This document shows, in pieces, positions 43,123-54,977 of a DNA stretch of 64,000 bases (position 1 is the first letter of the stretch; each line of letters starts with the position of its first letter). Made by a program: the position numbers and the translations under genes. The notes under the pieces were generated by a model that saw only the letters and a program-made list of their open reading frames with translations, was not told the origin of the DNA and did no database searches. The stretch lies in NCBI GenBank assembly GCA_011947345.1, contig JAAVTG010000112.1, positions 265,344 through 329,343 on the forward strand, given 5' to 3'. This DNA comes from Phytophthora quininea (lineage: Eukaryota; Oomycota; Peronosporomycetes; Peronosporales; Peronosporaceae).

Positions 43123-44353
43123 ATGGCACTCACGCGGTCGCGGTCATCAACCGCCGCGGCGCTGCCTGTGCCTGCCGCCATGGCGTCTCCTGCCGCACAC
43201 GTGAGCTCTGTGTCCGTCCCCATCCGCTTCCAGTGCCCGCTGTGTCTGGACGTGCTGCGACGCCCCATCCAACTTCCCTGTTGCCACCGCTTCCTCTGGT
43301 ACTGTGTCATTTTCTTTGTTTTATTGAAAACTCGGTATAACTAACGATGCATGTTATAAAATAACAGTATGGAGTGTTTCGAACGTGGCCTGGAGCTCAC
43401 GAGCGTCAACTGCGGCTTCTGCAGACGCCGCGTCGTGGGATTCGCACGCTCCAAGAAGTTTAAAGTGGACGAAGGCATGTGGACTGCCGTCAAGAAGCAA
43501 TGTCCGTTTCTAAAGACGGAAACGAAGAGGATAATGAGCCCACAGTAGAGTTCTACGATGAAGACGCCCCTCCATTGCACGGAGGAGGAGAGGACCATCC
43601 TACAGCTGACGAAGGAGAGGTCAAAGCTTTCTACGAACGACAATTGAGAGAGCACCAGTCCCAGGTCGAAGCTGCAGAGCAAAGAGCGATGGAACAGACC
43701 ATCGAGTTCTTACAGAACGACCCGGAATTCAATGCGTCACTGCATTCTTCAGTGTCTCCAACTTCGTCGTCGTCGTCGTCGCCCAAAGCGAGGAAGAAGC
43801 ATGGAGTGAAGCCCAAACCCAAATTTACGACCAGAAGCGCAAGTCACAGAGTTGTGACGCGCTCGTTATCGCAAACGGAAGACTTAAAGCAACCGAAACT
43901 TGACAATTTCTTTGGATCGAACCGATCCACGTCAAGTCACTCGAATGGACACAGTCTACGGTCCCACTCGGATGCGATCGGATTGTCACCACCACGTACG
44001 CGGTCGCACTTTAAATTGGATGAATCGCACAAGAAGTATTTGCTTCGCAGTGCGTCGGCGAGTCCGACGAAAAACACCAGGAGGCGGAACAATGGCAAAG
44101 CGCGAAAGGGGCTCCTTCAACTAACGCTGGACTCGACGCTCTCTCCAATCGCGCTGCACACCCGCAGTCAAGATCTTAAGCGAGCGAACTCGTGCGACTC
44201 AGAGCAGTCGAAAATGCTGACGCGCCAGGGACGACGGCGGAGCTCCTGGAGATGTGCTGAGTGCACTTTACCAACACGTGCTTCGATAATCGCTGCAGCA
44301 TGTGCTACAGCCTACCGCCGCCAGAGGCGTACAGCCCGCTAGACTCTGAATAA
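43123..44353 (+). CDS. RNF168-like RING E3 ligase with PIP box and C-terminal RanBP2-type zinc finger
   Basis: Exons 43123-43298 and 43368-44353 with a 69-bp intron. RING: CPLCLDVLRRPIQLPCCHRFL, CMECFE and CGFCRRRV, followed by DEGMWTAVKKQCP, the arrangement of RNF168/169. A MIU-like helix follows (AEQRAMEQTIEFLQNDPEF). QPKLDNFF at about 43890-43913 is a textbook PCNA-interacting (PIP) box. Adding one T to CCGTTTCT (about 43506) and one T to CACTTTACC (about 44270) gives 388 codons and reveals a RanBP2-type finger at the C-terminus (WRCAECTF ... CSMCYSL). RNF168 ubiquitylates H2A at DNA breaks; the PIP box here suggests a replication-linked role (inference). The start is chosen as the first ATG giving a short leader; 43181 is an alternative. 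Confidence 0.75.
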
Positions 44354-44383
44354 TTTAAATCAAAAAATGTTCTTGTTGTTTTC

Positions 44384-46346
44384 TTATTGCGTCTTCATTG
44401 TTTTGACTGGTTTTGAAAGTTTTCTCGTAGAGAAACAGCATCGGTAGGCGACGGCAATGTTGAACAGAGCAATTAGCGACACGATGACACCTAGCACTGT
44501 AGGAGTAGAAGCGTCAAGGACAGACTGCATCGAGAATTAATGTCAGCTTCAACATCAACTCACGAAAACAAACTGCCCCTTACCTGCACGCGCTGCTGGT
44601 GGGCTGCATCGTATGGTGCGATGACAGTGTGATTCCAAGTGAAATTACCATCTGCAGTAAGTTCCAGGACACTACAAAAACAATAAATTAGAGGAAAACA
44701 TCATAACAATTTGATGAGGTGCTTACCCATAGTTCCGTCCAAGATATACGCGATCGTACTCGATAGACCAAGGCGAACTTCGCGGCAAAAGCAAAGAGGC
44801 AAATGGAATCCGTCGTGCCCATGAAGCCATAACTTCATACAATGGAGTCAGGTGCGTGATCATGAAGTAGTACGGGATCAGTTTGGTATCTTGGATCGAT
44901 GTCGAGCCGTTTGTGATTCCGCTGGTGATTAACTGGTCCAGGCATTTAGGGTTTACTTCCTTTGTTCCGCATACACGTGACTGTGCCAGCATATGCAAGT
45001 CTCCTCCAACCAGTAGGCGAATCAGCGACTCAGTCGGGTCCCCAGGTTATACCCTTGGAAGAGCTGAAAGAGATCTTCCAATCCTGAACGCTGGCCTGCC
45101 ATGCCAGGATACATCTCGTGCTCGACAACGTGAGCGATCGCTGCCGAGAATGCCGACTGGAAGAAGAGCGGCATGCTAGCGAGCACCACTGCTGCGTTCC
45201 GATTATCTTTGCTCCATGACTGTAGTTTGTCATCGACGAATTTCCTTTGCTTATCACTGATCAATTTCGCCAAATCTTTCTCGTTAGACGCATCGAAAAA
45301 GCTGCGCTCGAAGCGTACATCCAAAAAGAGTAGCTTCATCCGTTGCACTTCCACCGAAAAGTAGACGGGATACCCACGAACAATATCACCAAGTGAGTCT
45401 CTCAAGAAATCAATGGTATCCCATGGAAAATCGCGATACAGCTGGTACTGGAACTCGTAGTAAGCTTGCAGACCAGCTCGGCAATGCAGCTGCAACGCCA
45501 CAAGCCTCTCACGCTCTGGTTCACTCACTTCTGGGTCCTGGGAACGCACAAACGCTTTCTGTACAAGTTCGATGTTAAAGTTGTTGATAATTTCGTGGTC
45601 GTCTGGCAGCATCCAATGCGCTCCGACGCGATACACGCGCTGTGCTGCCTTCCGTCCGAAAGTCGTCCTGTATATCCCTCGAAATTGTTGTAGAATTTCA
45701 TCATACCTTGCGCGCTTTACCTTAGGGTCCTTCATCTTTTCAATGGCATCGGCACCACTTTAATGCTCGACGCTCCTGCATCTGCGTAAATCTGGTCGCC
45801 AAGATGTGCCATCCCAAAATGCACCGAAGTCGAACTGCTGGCGTCGTCATGTGCTTCGACATCAATTGCCAATTTCTCCATCATCACGTCGTCGTGGTCG
45901 TCCACATAGCGGTCACAAGACACCACAATCACCCTATCCGAGCGAGATTTATCTACCACAGCTTCCTCCACTCTTGCAGTGTGGAACATGACAGTCGCCA
46001 CTTCCTTCAGCCCGTCCACTTCAAACTGGGCGACATATCTCCGTCCTGGTAGTAGATCCTGCAGCTGTACGACCTGAGGTCGTCCCTCTCTAATAGCTAA
46101 CTCCACAACTTGGTCTGCTTCATGCTCCATTATAACCCCTTCCGTTCGTGAAGTTGCTTGGACACGGATACGCAGCGACTTGGCGGACTTGGGCACTTGG
46201 TCGTACAGGATGCGAGCAGATGAGGTGCCGACGTCCCCTACAACAAGAAGCAGTGGGTCGTTGATACTACCCGTGACTGCATTGCTGCCTGCCGCTATCG
46301 TCAGCACACACAGCCACACAGTGACTGCTAATACCCACCGCGACAT
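44384..46346 (-). CDS. PhoD-like metallophosphatase, secreted with C-terminal membrane anchor
   Basis: Exons 44727-46346, 44584-44671 and 44384-44524 (introns 55 and 59 bp). Signal peptide MSRWVLAVTVWLCVLTIAAG; PhoD-like features are MAHLGDQIYADAG (metal site), MLPDDHEIINNF, and GGDLHMLAQSR. The third exon adds a hydrophobic helix (TVLGVIVSLIALFNIAVAY) and a basic tail, making a type I membrane protein. One base added near 45755 and one G in GGGG at about 45041 give 617 codons with all splice phases consistent. Family members are calcium/iron phosphatases or phosphodiesterases, and this one is expected to face outside or the vacuole lumen. It is convergent with the RNF168-like gene, 30 bp apart. 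Confidence 0.75.
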
Positions 46347-46510
46347 CGATCAATGACACACTTTGGGAATTTTCAGAAATGTGCGGTCTCTACTATGGGT
46401 AAGGAAGCTGCAAGCTGCATGGGCTAACACGTTCGCTGTTGACTGTTTACACAATATGCTCGCGCTTCATAGATAAATCTGTTTCTGCCTCCACGTACGA
46501 GGAGTTCTGA

Positions 46511-47695
46511 TCACATAGACATCGGTCGGTGGAGATCACCGGTAGTTGTTGTTGCTGCTGCTGCTGCTGCCGTAGCTGTAACGCGCTGACGAGCGTCCGG
46601 CGCTCCGGGAGCGATCCAGCGGCATTGAGGTGGAGTGGTAAAGCCTCGTCGGCTTGACGTCGATCCGCTGTTGTAGAAGTTCGAGGAGCGGTGGCTACTC
46701 TGGAAGTTCGGCTTCATATCCACCATACTTTGGCTATGCCGCCACGACGGGCGGTTAGGCGGGTACTTGGCGAACGACTGCTGGTTAGCCGCTGCCGAAG
46801 CCGCCGTCTTGTCCGGGATCGCCACGGGACTACCGCCCTTGCGGGGTCGCCGACGTCCCAGTTGGACTTCCGTTTCCTCCTCCGCTCGGCGCGACGTTTG
46901 GCCTCCTCTGACAACGGCTCGCTGCGCTCCAAGCTGCGCTTCCTGCTGCGTTCGTGGCAGTCCCTCCGAGGCCCTTCCTCTCCTTTGCTGCTGCTACTAC
47001 TACTCTTCCTCTCCAGCATTGGTGGGCTGGCTTGCTCTTTCCTCTCAACTTGTGTCTGCTTGGCCGACGGGGAGAACTTGGCCGCCGACGCTGCGACTGC
47101 CGCTGTGTTGGTGTTGGGCGCGTCGCTCTCCTTCACTTTCGCGGAAGGACTGATGGACGCAGTCGTCGTCGGACTGTTGCGGTCCAGCGGAGGGGACAAA
47201 TGCGACGACTCTGTGTTTTGTGGGGTCTTGACACGTAGTTCAGCTGTGGCCGCCTTGGGCGTGTCTGTCACCTGAACCTGCGGTTTGTTCTGCACAGCAG
47301 AGGCTGTGGGGGAGGGGCAGTCACCTCCAGCTTCTCCACGGGCGTAGGGGCTCTGGTGGCGTCTCTTTGCTCTCTGCTACAGCGGGAGCTTCCTCTTCAG
47401 GCTCCTGTTGGTCTGGGGCCTTCTCCCTTCCTTGTCCTCGTCCAACTGCGCGCTCCAGAGCTGGATCCAGCGCTTCTTGGGCGTCAGTTTGCTCTCGAAT
47501 GGCTGCTTGCCCACTGCGGCGGCCACGGCCGACACGCGCAGCTTCTTGCCGGCGCGGGCTTTCGTGCCCTTGGTCTTCTTGCCCTTCTTGCGGCCTGGCC
47601 GCGAGCCCTCTCCGCCGCTGTGGTCCTGCTCCATGCGCTCGATGCTGGCGATGATCTGCGCCATCTTGCGCTCCTCGCGACTCATCCCGGCGGCC
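46511..47695 (-). CDS. Basic low-complexity nuclear protein with KMT2E/SETD5-like helix
   Basis: From ATG 47695 the product begins MSREERKMAQIIASIERMEQ, which resembles the short helix following SET domains of KMT2E/SETD5-type proteins, then a Lys-rich run (GRKKGKKTKGTKARAGKKL) and FESKLTPKKRWIQLW. The rest is Ser/Arg/Pro-rich, with RSRKRSLERSEPLSEEAKRRAERRRKRKSNWD and a Gln/Ala/Thr repeat tail (CAG-type triplets at 46541-46570). Four single-base additions in G or C runs (near 47430, 47343, 47325, 46815) are needed. No SET or PHD domain is visible, so the similarity may be to the helix alone. The exact C-terminal frame is uncertain. Confidence 0.4.
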
Positions 47696-48388
47696 TGTAT
47701 GTCTGTCTGTCCTGCTCTCTGATCAGTCTGTCCCCGCCGACGCCTTCTTCCGAGTGGCGGCAAGCCAGCGGTCAGACACGCGCCTGAGGTTTTTCACGCG
47801 AGGTTTTATCAGATTTCACGTGCGCCACACTAAAGAAGGGATCTTGAACACCTACCCGCAAGATAAGGACTCGATGAAAATAATTTCAGCCAATCAGTCA
47901 GTAATTCCTAGAATAGGACCAGCCTGATAAAAAGAAAAACCTAGGAGGAAAAACCTCGGCAGTTGACACGGCAGGAGTTTTTCAAAAGATCCACAACGCC
48001 ACAACAACACGAAAATGGGGTGCAAGTGGGGACTACGGCAATCCATGGCGCGACGATCTTGGCACGCGCTGCCGATCGCTGCCAGGCTCCCCAGATGATG
48101 TGCTCACTTCAAGCAGCTTTCCCAGTCCACTTGAGTATTATAGAATCCCAAAAAGTTTACGGTCTGCGCAATATTATCCTGGCAAGCCCACAAACACGGC
48201 AACCCAGGGGTCACAAGCACCACCAGCAAATGTGCACCGTCGTGTTATGGCTGCTATCGCGCTGCTACCGCAGTTCAAAGATTTCCACCTTGGTATTCCC
48301 CGTCTAAAGACTGCAAATTGAAGTTGACCATCACTCCTGGAAACGGCAACTTCCCCTCTAATAATACCAAGAGGCTTACAATTCCGCA
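47696..48388. other. Divergent intergenic region
   Basis: About 690 bp lie between the start codons of the basic nuclear protein and CFAP58. It has an AT-rich centre (47860-47950) and short frames without recognisable products. Both promoters must lie here. Confidence 0.4.
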
Positions 48389-51051
48389 ATGGCCGACAGC
48401 ATGGACCGAGGCTTTACGCCGCAGTCTGCCGGTACGGATGGCGGCTTCCTCACGGAGGCGGAGATGACTGCGGCTCAAACCAACGCGGCCGTCGTGACCG
48501 AGATGGAGACGGTGCTGGCGCAGACTCCCGACAGCGTGTCGCTCTACAAGACAGAGCTGGAGAAGCTGCTCATGGCCTTCGTCAAGTCTCAGGAGAGCGA
48601 GCAGCGGCTGCTAAACCGCACCAAGGAGATCCTGTCCGAGATCCACTCGAGCCACGAAGCCATGCTGAGGGATCAGGAGGAGGAGAGCGAGGCGCTCGCC
48701 CAGAAGAAGAAGGCCAAGGTCGAGCTGGACGCCGTGCTGCAGCAAATTTCCCTCACTAGACAAGTAGAGTTCGAGAAACAGCACAAAGTTAACGATCTAC
48801 GCAGCAAACTGGAGCTGCTGCAGCAAGAAGTAGGCAAATGGCCATGCCATCAGGCAATGGCGACATCATTCTGAACGAGGAGCAGGAGCTACAGATATCT
48901 GGGCTGAAGAACAAACGAGCCGAATTGGCACGTGATGTCGAAGCAAAGACCATCTCTCTGCAGGATTTACGACAAGAGAGTACGAACTTGTACGCTGTAG
49001 TGCAGGACGAGGAAGCAAGAAACGCCAGGTTGGAAGAAGCTCAAGCCAATGTAGTGTTACAGATTCAAGAGAAGCAAAGCTTGACCGAGAAGGAAGTGAG
49101 ACGAAAAACGAAACTAGAGAAGGAACTCAAGGTGTTGAAACAGACCCACGAGCGTCTAAAGGTGGAGAACGCAGCGATGGAGGCCCACAAAAAGGATAAC
49201 GACGAGAATTTGCGCAAGAAAGAGCTTGCGATGCGCGAGGCCAAACAGAGGATGGAGAAATATCTAAAGCAGTATGATGGGCTGTTTCGAACGACGCACT
49301 CGCTGACGGAGGCGATGCAGCTTCAGTGGCAGAAGAACGTCGAACTGCACAAGGAAAACCTTCAGGTAGAGCACGAACTAAATGCCAAGGAGCAGCAAAC
49401 GCAAGTAATCTCAAAAGATGCTCTGAAAATCGAGAAACTCATGGAGATTGCTAGAGATCAGCTACAAGACATCGAGGGGAAGCGCTCTGATTGCGAAACG
49501 GAGAAGGAAAAATCAAAGCTCGAGCTCGAAAACCTGGTCAATATTTCTCTAGAATCGGAGAAGAAACAAAGCGAACTGTTGGCAAAGAAGTTGGAAGAAA
49601 TGCTTCGTGAGCGTGAGGTGCTCAACAAAATGTTGGTCAAGGCCAACGACCGCACCCAGGCAACTTTCGATCTCATGAAGATCAAAGAGAACACCAAGAA
49701 GAACTTGCAGAACGAGATTAACGGGCTGAAGTCTCACGTGAAGAAGCAAAGGGCTCAGATCCAACAACTCGTAGGGGAACGGGAGAAATACGAGAAAGAG
49801 GCAGCAAATGCGACGCAGAAGTTCATGACTTCGTTGGAAGAAGCAAAGCTGCAGGATCTACAAGTAGTGTCGCTTCAGCAAAAGATTGTGGAGAGCGAAA
49901 GTCGTTTGAAGCAGCAGCAGAACTTGTACGAAGCTGTCCGTACCGACCGTAACTTGTACAGCAAACAGCTTATCGAAAGCCAGGAGGAGATTGGAGATAT
50001 GAAACGAAAGTTCAAGATTATGAACCATCAGATCGAGCAGCTTAAGGAAGAGATCACGTCGAAAGACCACGCGTTAGTAAAGGAGCACTTTGACCACCAC
50101 AAAGTGGACAAAGAGAAGGAGATTCTCAAGAATGAGCTTTTACGCATCAAAAAGCAAATCCAGTCGTCCGAGCAGATCATTTTGAACCAGGAACTGGAAG
50201 TCACAAAGCTGGCAAAGATCATCCAGGAGGCAGACGAAGAGAAACAGCGGCAACTCAAGGAATACGGGTGCGTCGTTCACGATCGTGACACCCTTCGACA
50301 GCAGCTTATCCAGCGAAACGAAGAGCTCACGGTCCTGTACGAGAAGATTAAAATTCAAAAGTCAACGCTCGCTAAAGGCCATGTCCAATTCCAAGACAAA
50401 CAGAAAGACGTCACACATTTACAGTCGCGAATTCACTCGCTCACATTCGAGCGAGACTCGAGTAACAATCAACTGTCGCATGAAGGCTCCCTCAAGCACG
50501 AGCTCTTTCGTTTAGAAAAGGAATTGCTGCAAGAAAAGACAAAAATCCGAGCACTATCCGAAGAGCTGGACCACCCGCTAAATGTCCACCGCTGGAGGAA
50601 ATTAGAAGGCAGTGACCCCAAACGCTTCGAGATGATTCGGAAGATGCAGTCTCTACAAAAGAAACTGATCCGTAAGTACGAAGAGACCACGATCAAAGAC
50701 CTACTCATCCTCGAGAAGGAAAAGCTGTACGTCGAGTTAAAGACGATTCTAGCAAGACAACCCGGAGCCGAGGTTGCCGAGCAACTGGTTGTCTACAAGG
50801 AGACGTTGAAAGGAAAGCAAAACCAGATGAAGCAGATGGAAGACGAGCTGCAAATGTACAAGATGCAAGTAAACGAGTACCGCCGCGACTTGGAGCAGCT
50901 CGAGAAAGAGAAACAGCAGATTCAACAGGAATGGATAAGCGGCCAACTCAAGGCCTACAGCAATCAGTTCAGCAATACACGAGGTAGCTCCAGCTACGAA
51001 GGGAACAATGCTGGCTATGAGGACCCTACCTCATACGGCCCTGAAAGTTAA
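48389..51051 (+). CDS. CFAP58: CFAP58 (CCDC147) cilia and flagella coiled-coil protein
   Basis: ATG 48389. The frame breaks after LLQQEVGK at about 48838, where adding one A to CAAATGG joins both ORFs into 888 codons, against 872 aa for the human protein. Nearly the whole length is heptad coiled coil. CFAP58 signatures are unmistakable: NLYEAVRTDRNLYSKQLIESQEEI, MKRKFKIMNHQIEQLKEEI, NEELTVLYEKIKIQKS, ALSEELDHPLNVHRWRKLEGSDP and LKTILARQPGAEVAEQL. CFAP58 is needed for flagellar assembly and motility, which fits flagellated zoospores. The tail after residue 850 is Ser/Tyr/Gly-rich and lineage-specific. Confidence 0.93.
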
Positions 51052-51782
51052 GGCAGATCAATATTTACATCATTTTTCTCTTTGATCTGTCTATTGTGAT
51101 GGTCTACAGCGTGGAAGGCCACGGGTGGACTGCACTGCACGTCGCTTCGGTCTGTGTTGCTGAAGTTCTCATCCAAAATGGCAGGTCTGCGTTGGGAACT
51201 CCTTGAGCAGCTAGCGCACAATATCAATCTTAGGCTCGGCGATATTCCCAAAGCAGTTGAGCTCAGGAGCTTACCTCGAATCGAAGTTATCACTGGTGTT
51301 GCGCACGAGATCTGTGGTAGTAGTTGACTCCACATCTTCTCGCATGTCCGCACGATCTCCATCGTGTCTTGGTCGATGCATTTAGCGGCGAGGAATTCCC
51401 ACGTCATGCCAATTCGTTGTCGTAGCGCTTCCTCCTCTTCAACAAGTGCCAGCAGATGTTGAAGTTCCTCGTCGTAGCGCTTCAACAACATCGCCATCAG
51501 CTGCCAAACCTTTAATCCGTTTAATCGACGGCCATACCTCAAGATGAATCGCGTCGGTAAGCAACACAGGAAGGTTGAGAGCCAGCTCCTTTTCAATGAC
51601 TCTAGCAGGAGAGCTCCGTATCGCTTTTGGACTTGGGCTTGTGTTTTCGCTGACTGAGTTGATGCCATTTTCGTCGTGTAAAACTTGGCAGCAGTAGACT
51701 CCACAACATACTGCAATCGCTCGAGTTGACGTGTGCGCTTGCCTACGCATTGGAGGACCGAAAACGCATCGAGAATGTTCAT
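51048..51782 (-). CDS. Hypothetical protein, possibly helical
   Basis: From ATG 51782 (MNILDAFSVLQCVG). Helical leucine-rich stretches (HLLALVEEEEALRQRIGMTWEFLAAKC) are visible. Between about 51605 and 51500 the better coding frame is the adjacent one (VIEKELALNLPVLLTDAIHLEVWPSIKRI), so two indels probably disturb the ORF. A possible intron runs from GTAAGC at about 51278 to CTCAAG near 51204. The stop codon at 51048-51050 overlaps the CFAP58 stop tail to tail. Family not recognised. Confidence 0.45.
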   Translation of the reverse strand: MNILDAFSVLQCVGKRTRQLERLQYVVESTAAKFYTTKMASTQSAKTQAQVQKRYGALLLESLKRSWLSTFLCCLPTRFILRYGRRLNGLKVWQLMAMLLKRYDEELQHLLALVEEEEALRQRIGMTWEFLAAKCIDQDTMEIVRTCEKMWSQLLPQISCATPVITSIRGKLLSSTALGISPSLRLILCASCSRSSQRRPAILDENFSNTDRSDVQCSPPVAFHAVDHHNRQIKEKNDVNIDLP

Positions 51783-51994
51783 GCTATGAGTGACAAGAAT
51801 GCTCAAATGCTGCTTGACATGCCATCGCAAACAATATCGTAAAAATAGTCGCGACATATCGATTGTCGATTTCGGCCAACGAAATGCAGTTCGACACACA
51901 ACCCAACAAGACAAGACAGCTCGTGATAAACTTCAGGGCTATTATAATATGCCTCTTGTGGGCACTACAACTACTTCCTGGTTGGGTGCTAAGC

Positions 51995-53182
51995 TTACTT
52001 GTTCTGGTCCTGCATGGCAGCGAGCTCTTCCTGGAGGCCCATCACGTACTTTGCCAGCTCGTCCTTGGACGCGCACGTCTTCAAAATCATGTTGCGCAGC
52101 GCGAGGCGAGCCGAATCCACGTTCGGGCTTTCCGTCGTGGCGAACAGCGAGTGTCTGGTCATGGGCGTCGGCATCATCGGGGCCGTGCCCAGCACCTTTG
52201 CAAAGTGGTCCACCCCGGCGGCGTCTGTCCAGCATCAAATTCATGCTGCATCCGCTTGTTAAGCGGCGACGTGGACGCCGTCGAGCTCGAGTACGACGAC
52301 ACCGCCACGTTGATGGGCGACACGGGGCGTCGCATGCATTGCAGGTCCGGTGTTGGCTGGCGTCCATCGTTCCCTGAGCGCCAGGCGAGGCCGGAGCCTG
52401 TTGCGGCTCCGAGTCCACCAGACTGGCACGCAGTCCGACGCGCTTGCTACCGCCTGCGCGGATGTGTACAAGCACGTACTCGCCCTTCTCTCCGGCCCCA
52501 GAGTCGTCCGCTAACATGACTGCATGCATGCGGAAGACCTTCTTCTTGGCTGCCACGTCGGTCGCGCGGCTGTAGCATGTCGCTGTAATGTAGCGCACGA
52601 TGGGCTGCTTCTTTGGCAGCCCCGTGACGAAGCTCATTTTGCGCCATTCAAAGTCCTTGCTGGAGTCTTTCTTGCCTTTAGTAGGCGTCTTCTTGGTTTC
52701 TTGTTTTTCTTCCGCGGGAAGCCGAACGAGCCTTTGCCAAGCAAGCGAGAGCACTTGAGGAAGTACATGCAGCTCACTGGCTGGCTGTAGATGAATTCTG
52801 GGTGTAGTGGCACGCCACGAGGGTCAACGCCCAGGTCGTAGATTGGGATATTGAGCGCGCTCTCCGACTGCAAGAAGATGTCGTGGTACTGCTTGGCCGA
52901 GGGCCATGGCGTCTTGTCTTCCACCTCGACGTCCTCCTCTGGCTGCGGCTCTTGCTCCTGCTCCGACGACACGCGGGACAGAACGTCCAGCAGTGCGTCG
53001 GCGGCGACGCCTTCGCGGCGCTGCTTCTGCGCGGCCAGCAGCTCGGCCAGGCCGGGCAGCACCATCAGCCGCGGCGCCTTCTCTTGTAGGTGCGACGGGA
53101 AGGACTCGCGCGGCTCCGAGGAGCGCGGTCGCTTGCGGCGGATCAGCTGGAACTCCGGCGCCTGCGCGTCCTCCTGCTCCAT
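51995..53182 (-). CDS. Hypothetical conserved-looking protein
   Basis: From ATG 53182 (MEQEDAQAPEFQLIRRKRPR). Order: a basic nuclear-signal-like patch (RRKRPRSSEP), PSAKQYHDIFLQSESALNIPIYDLGVDPRGVP, a Lys-rich linker, then RKMSFVTGLPKKQPIVRYITATCYSRATD and MHAVMLADDSG, and a C-terminal helix (LRNMILKTCASKDELAKYVMGLQEEL). The frame changes near 52718 and 52310. Length is about 396 codons. The patches of consistent amino-acid usage and the coiled C-terminus suggest a real gene, but I do not recognise the family. Confidence 0.5.
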
Positions 53183-54977
53183 GTCGGTGGCCGGTTCAAC
53201 CCGCTCTTGCCTTTCACTTGGTAGCTCTCGAAATGAAGTGGCGCTGTGAAGAGCGGCGACTGGGATCCAACACGACAGTACAGCTGGGCTGCATACTGAA
53301 GGCCATATGCGGCGCCGTGTCGGATTCACCGTGTTCCCCTCGCAAAGGGAACCCCAAGAACTCTAGTCCGCGAGACCAGAGTCAAAATTGTAGACAAACC
53401 CGGCTAGGATCCTCGCATCTCTAGTCTGCGAGACCAGCTGCACGTCACTCGCATTGGTGTCCACTATGGATCGTGTCGTGTCAGCCCCGGCTGGCGCGCC
53501 ATGCACTGCTCCCGCCTGTGTGTGCGTGACAGCCACTCGAAGCACCGAGCGGACATGCAGATCGTGCGCCAGATTCCTCTCGCTCTCGCCGCCGACAGGA
53601 TTTCGACAGTTTGCTTTCGCTGTCGGCGCTTGCAGGATCGACCAACAGAGAGGTATCAGTGCCGCGACAAGTTACTATCTAAATAAGAGACCTGTGTATT
53701 TGTTCCATAACCTCTTACATCGTGTAGTGTCGTTCGTCGCGGATCCTATCTGATCGTGGAGGTTCAACATGCAGGTCACAACATTGCAGAGACCGCGACA
53801 TGACTCGCATTCACCAGCTTGACTGGTGGCGAGCGGGTCAAGAGACTGCAGCAGTCTGCGCCGTCGTCGCGCTGGGCCAGTCATCCCTGCATGCAACGTG
53901 GCGTGAATGCGATCCCGTGATCCAGCGTGTTTCGCTGCCGCTGGGCGCGCGTGCATTCACCGTCGGGCCGCCAGCAGCCAGTCGCTCGGATAGCACCAGC
54001 ATGAGGGTCACGTGCTCGGCGCTGCAATAACGAGGAGGTCGCACCAGCGCTGCGCCCCCATCCTGCCCTACAGCGCTGCCGCTGCGGTGGCAGCGCCGTA
54101 CATGTATCAAGTGGATGGGAGGAAGCTCCGCGGTCGCCACCCCGCTCCCCGGCGCACTCATCGGCGATGGTATTGCGTGCCGTGCCGCCGAGCCGGCGTC
54201 GACATTGGGCGAGTCCCCATGCGACTCGGCGGTGGTGATTGCATTTTGCTAGGCGATGCGGTGAAGACGCTTATTGCCGCAGCGTATCGATGCTGTCTGT
54301 AGACGAACGCTTCTGTTGACGACAGTAGTACAGCGCCAACAGCATGGAGAGTACGGCAAATGAAGAGGCGATGCACAGCAGGACAAGTTCGTCGACAACC
54401 TCCGCGACCACGTGTCATGGACCATTGCACCGGACTAGAATCGTCGACCGAGCTAAAGTGCTGTAGCAACACCAAGTCAAGCTTGAGTGTCTGTCCGCCT
54501 TCGTCATGATTGCCCCCGGCAACAGGCAAAAGCTGTGGCCCGATCCTGCGCAAACACACGAAAAGCTGGAGCTCAACTTGACCCATCTCGGGAGCTTTGC
54601 TTCGTGTCGACGAACACGGCAATGAGCTTCTCGAGCCTTGCCAAGTCACGTCAGAGAATCAACCGCGGTCCTCGCAGCTTCTCAGCGTCTTTCGCAAGTT
54701 ACGCTCGCCGCCATCTGCGCCCTCGACACCTTCGGCCCATGTCCGCAGCAGCAGTGGAGTGTGCTTCTGGCAGGAGTGGCAAACCTGCCAGATGGCCCTG
54801 CAGCAGCCACACGCATCTACCTAGACCTTATCTGTAGAGAACCGATAGCCAGTCCGCTCTGCATTAGCGGAGACCGACGGCTCATTCCGTCCTTGGAAAG
54901 GACCCGCTGGACGCTACCAGGACACCTCCACTGCAACCAACTCTTGGCGAGTACAAGGCTCCAATTCCCCAGCCAAA
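53183..54977. other. GC-rich stretch upstream of pseudokinase, unresolved
   Basis: Several short overlapping frames on both strands, none with a recognisable domain. The plus-strand frames at 53800-54030 and 54638-54960 (LICREPIASPLCISGD) may belong to the ectodomain of the receptor-like gene beginning at or before 54978, broken by indels. This could not be decided by eye. Confidence 0.35.

Noticed and set aside
46541..46570. CAG/GCT triplet run as a microsatellite of interest
   Set aside because: Short, and explained as a Gln/Ser/Ala-type low-complexity tail of the minus-strand gene.
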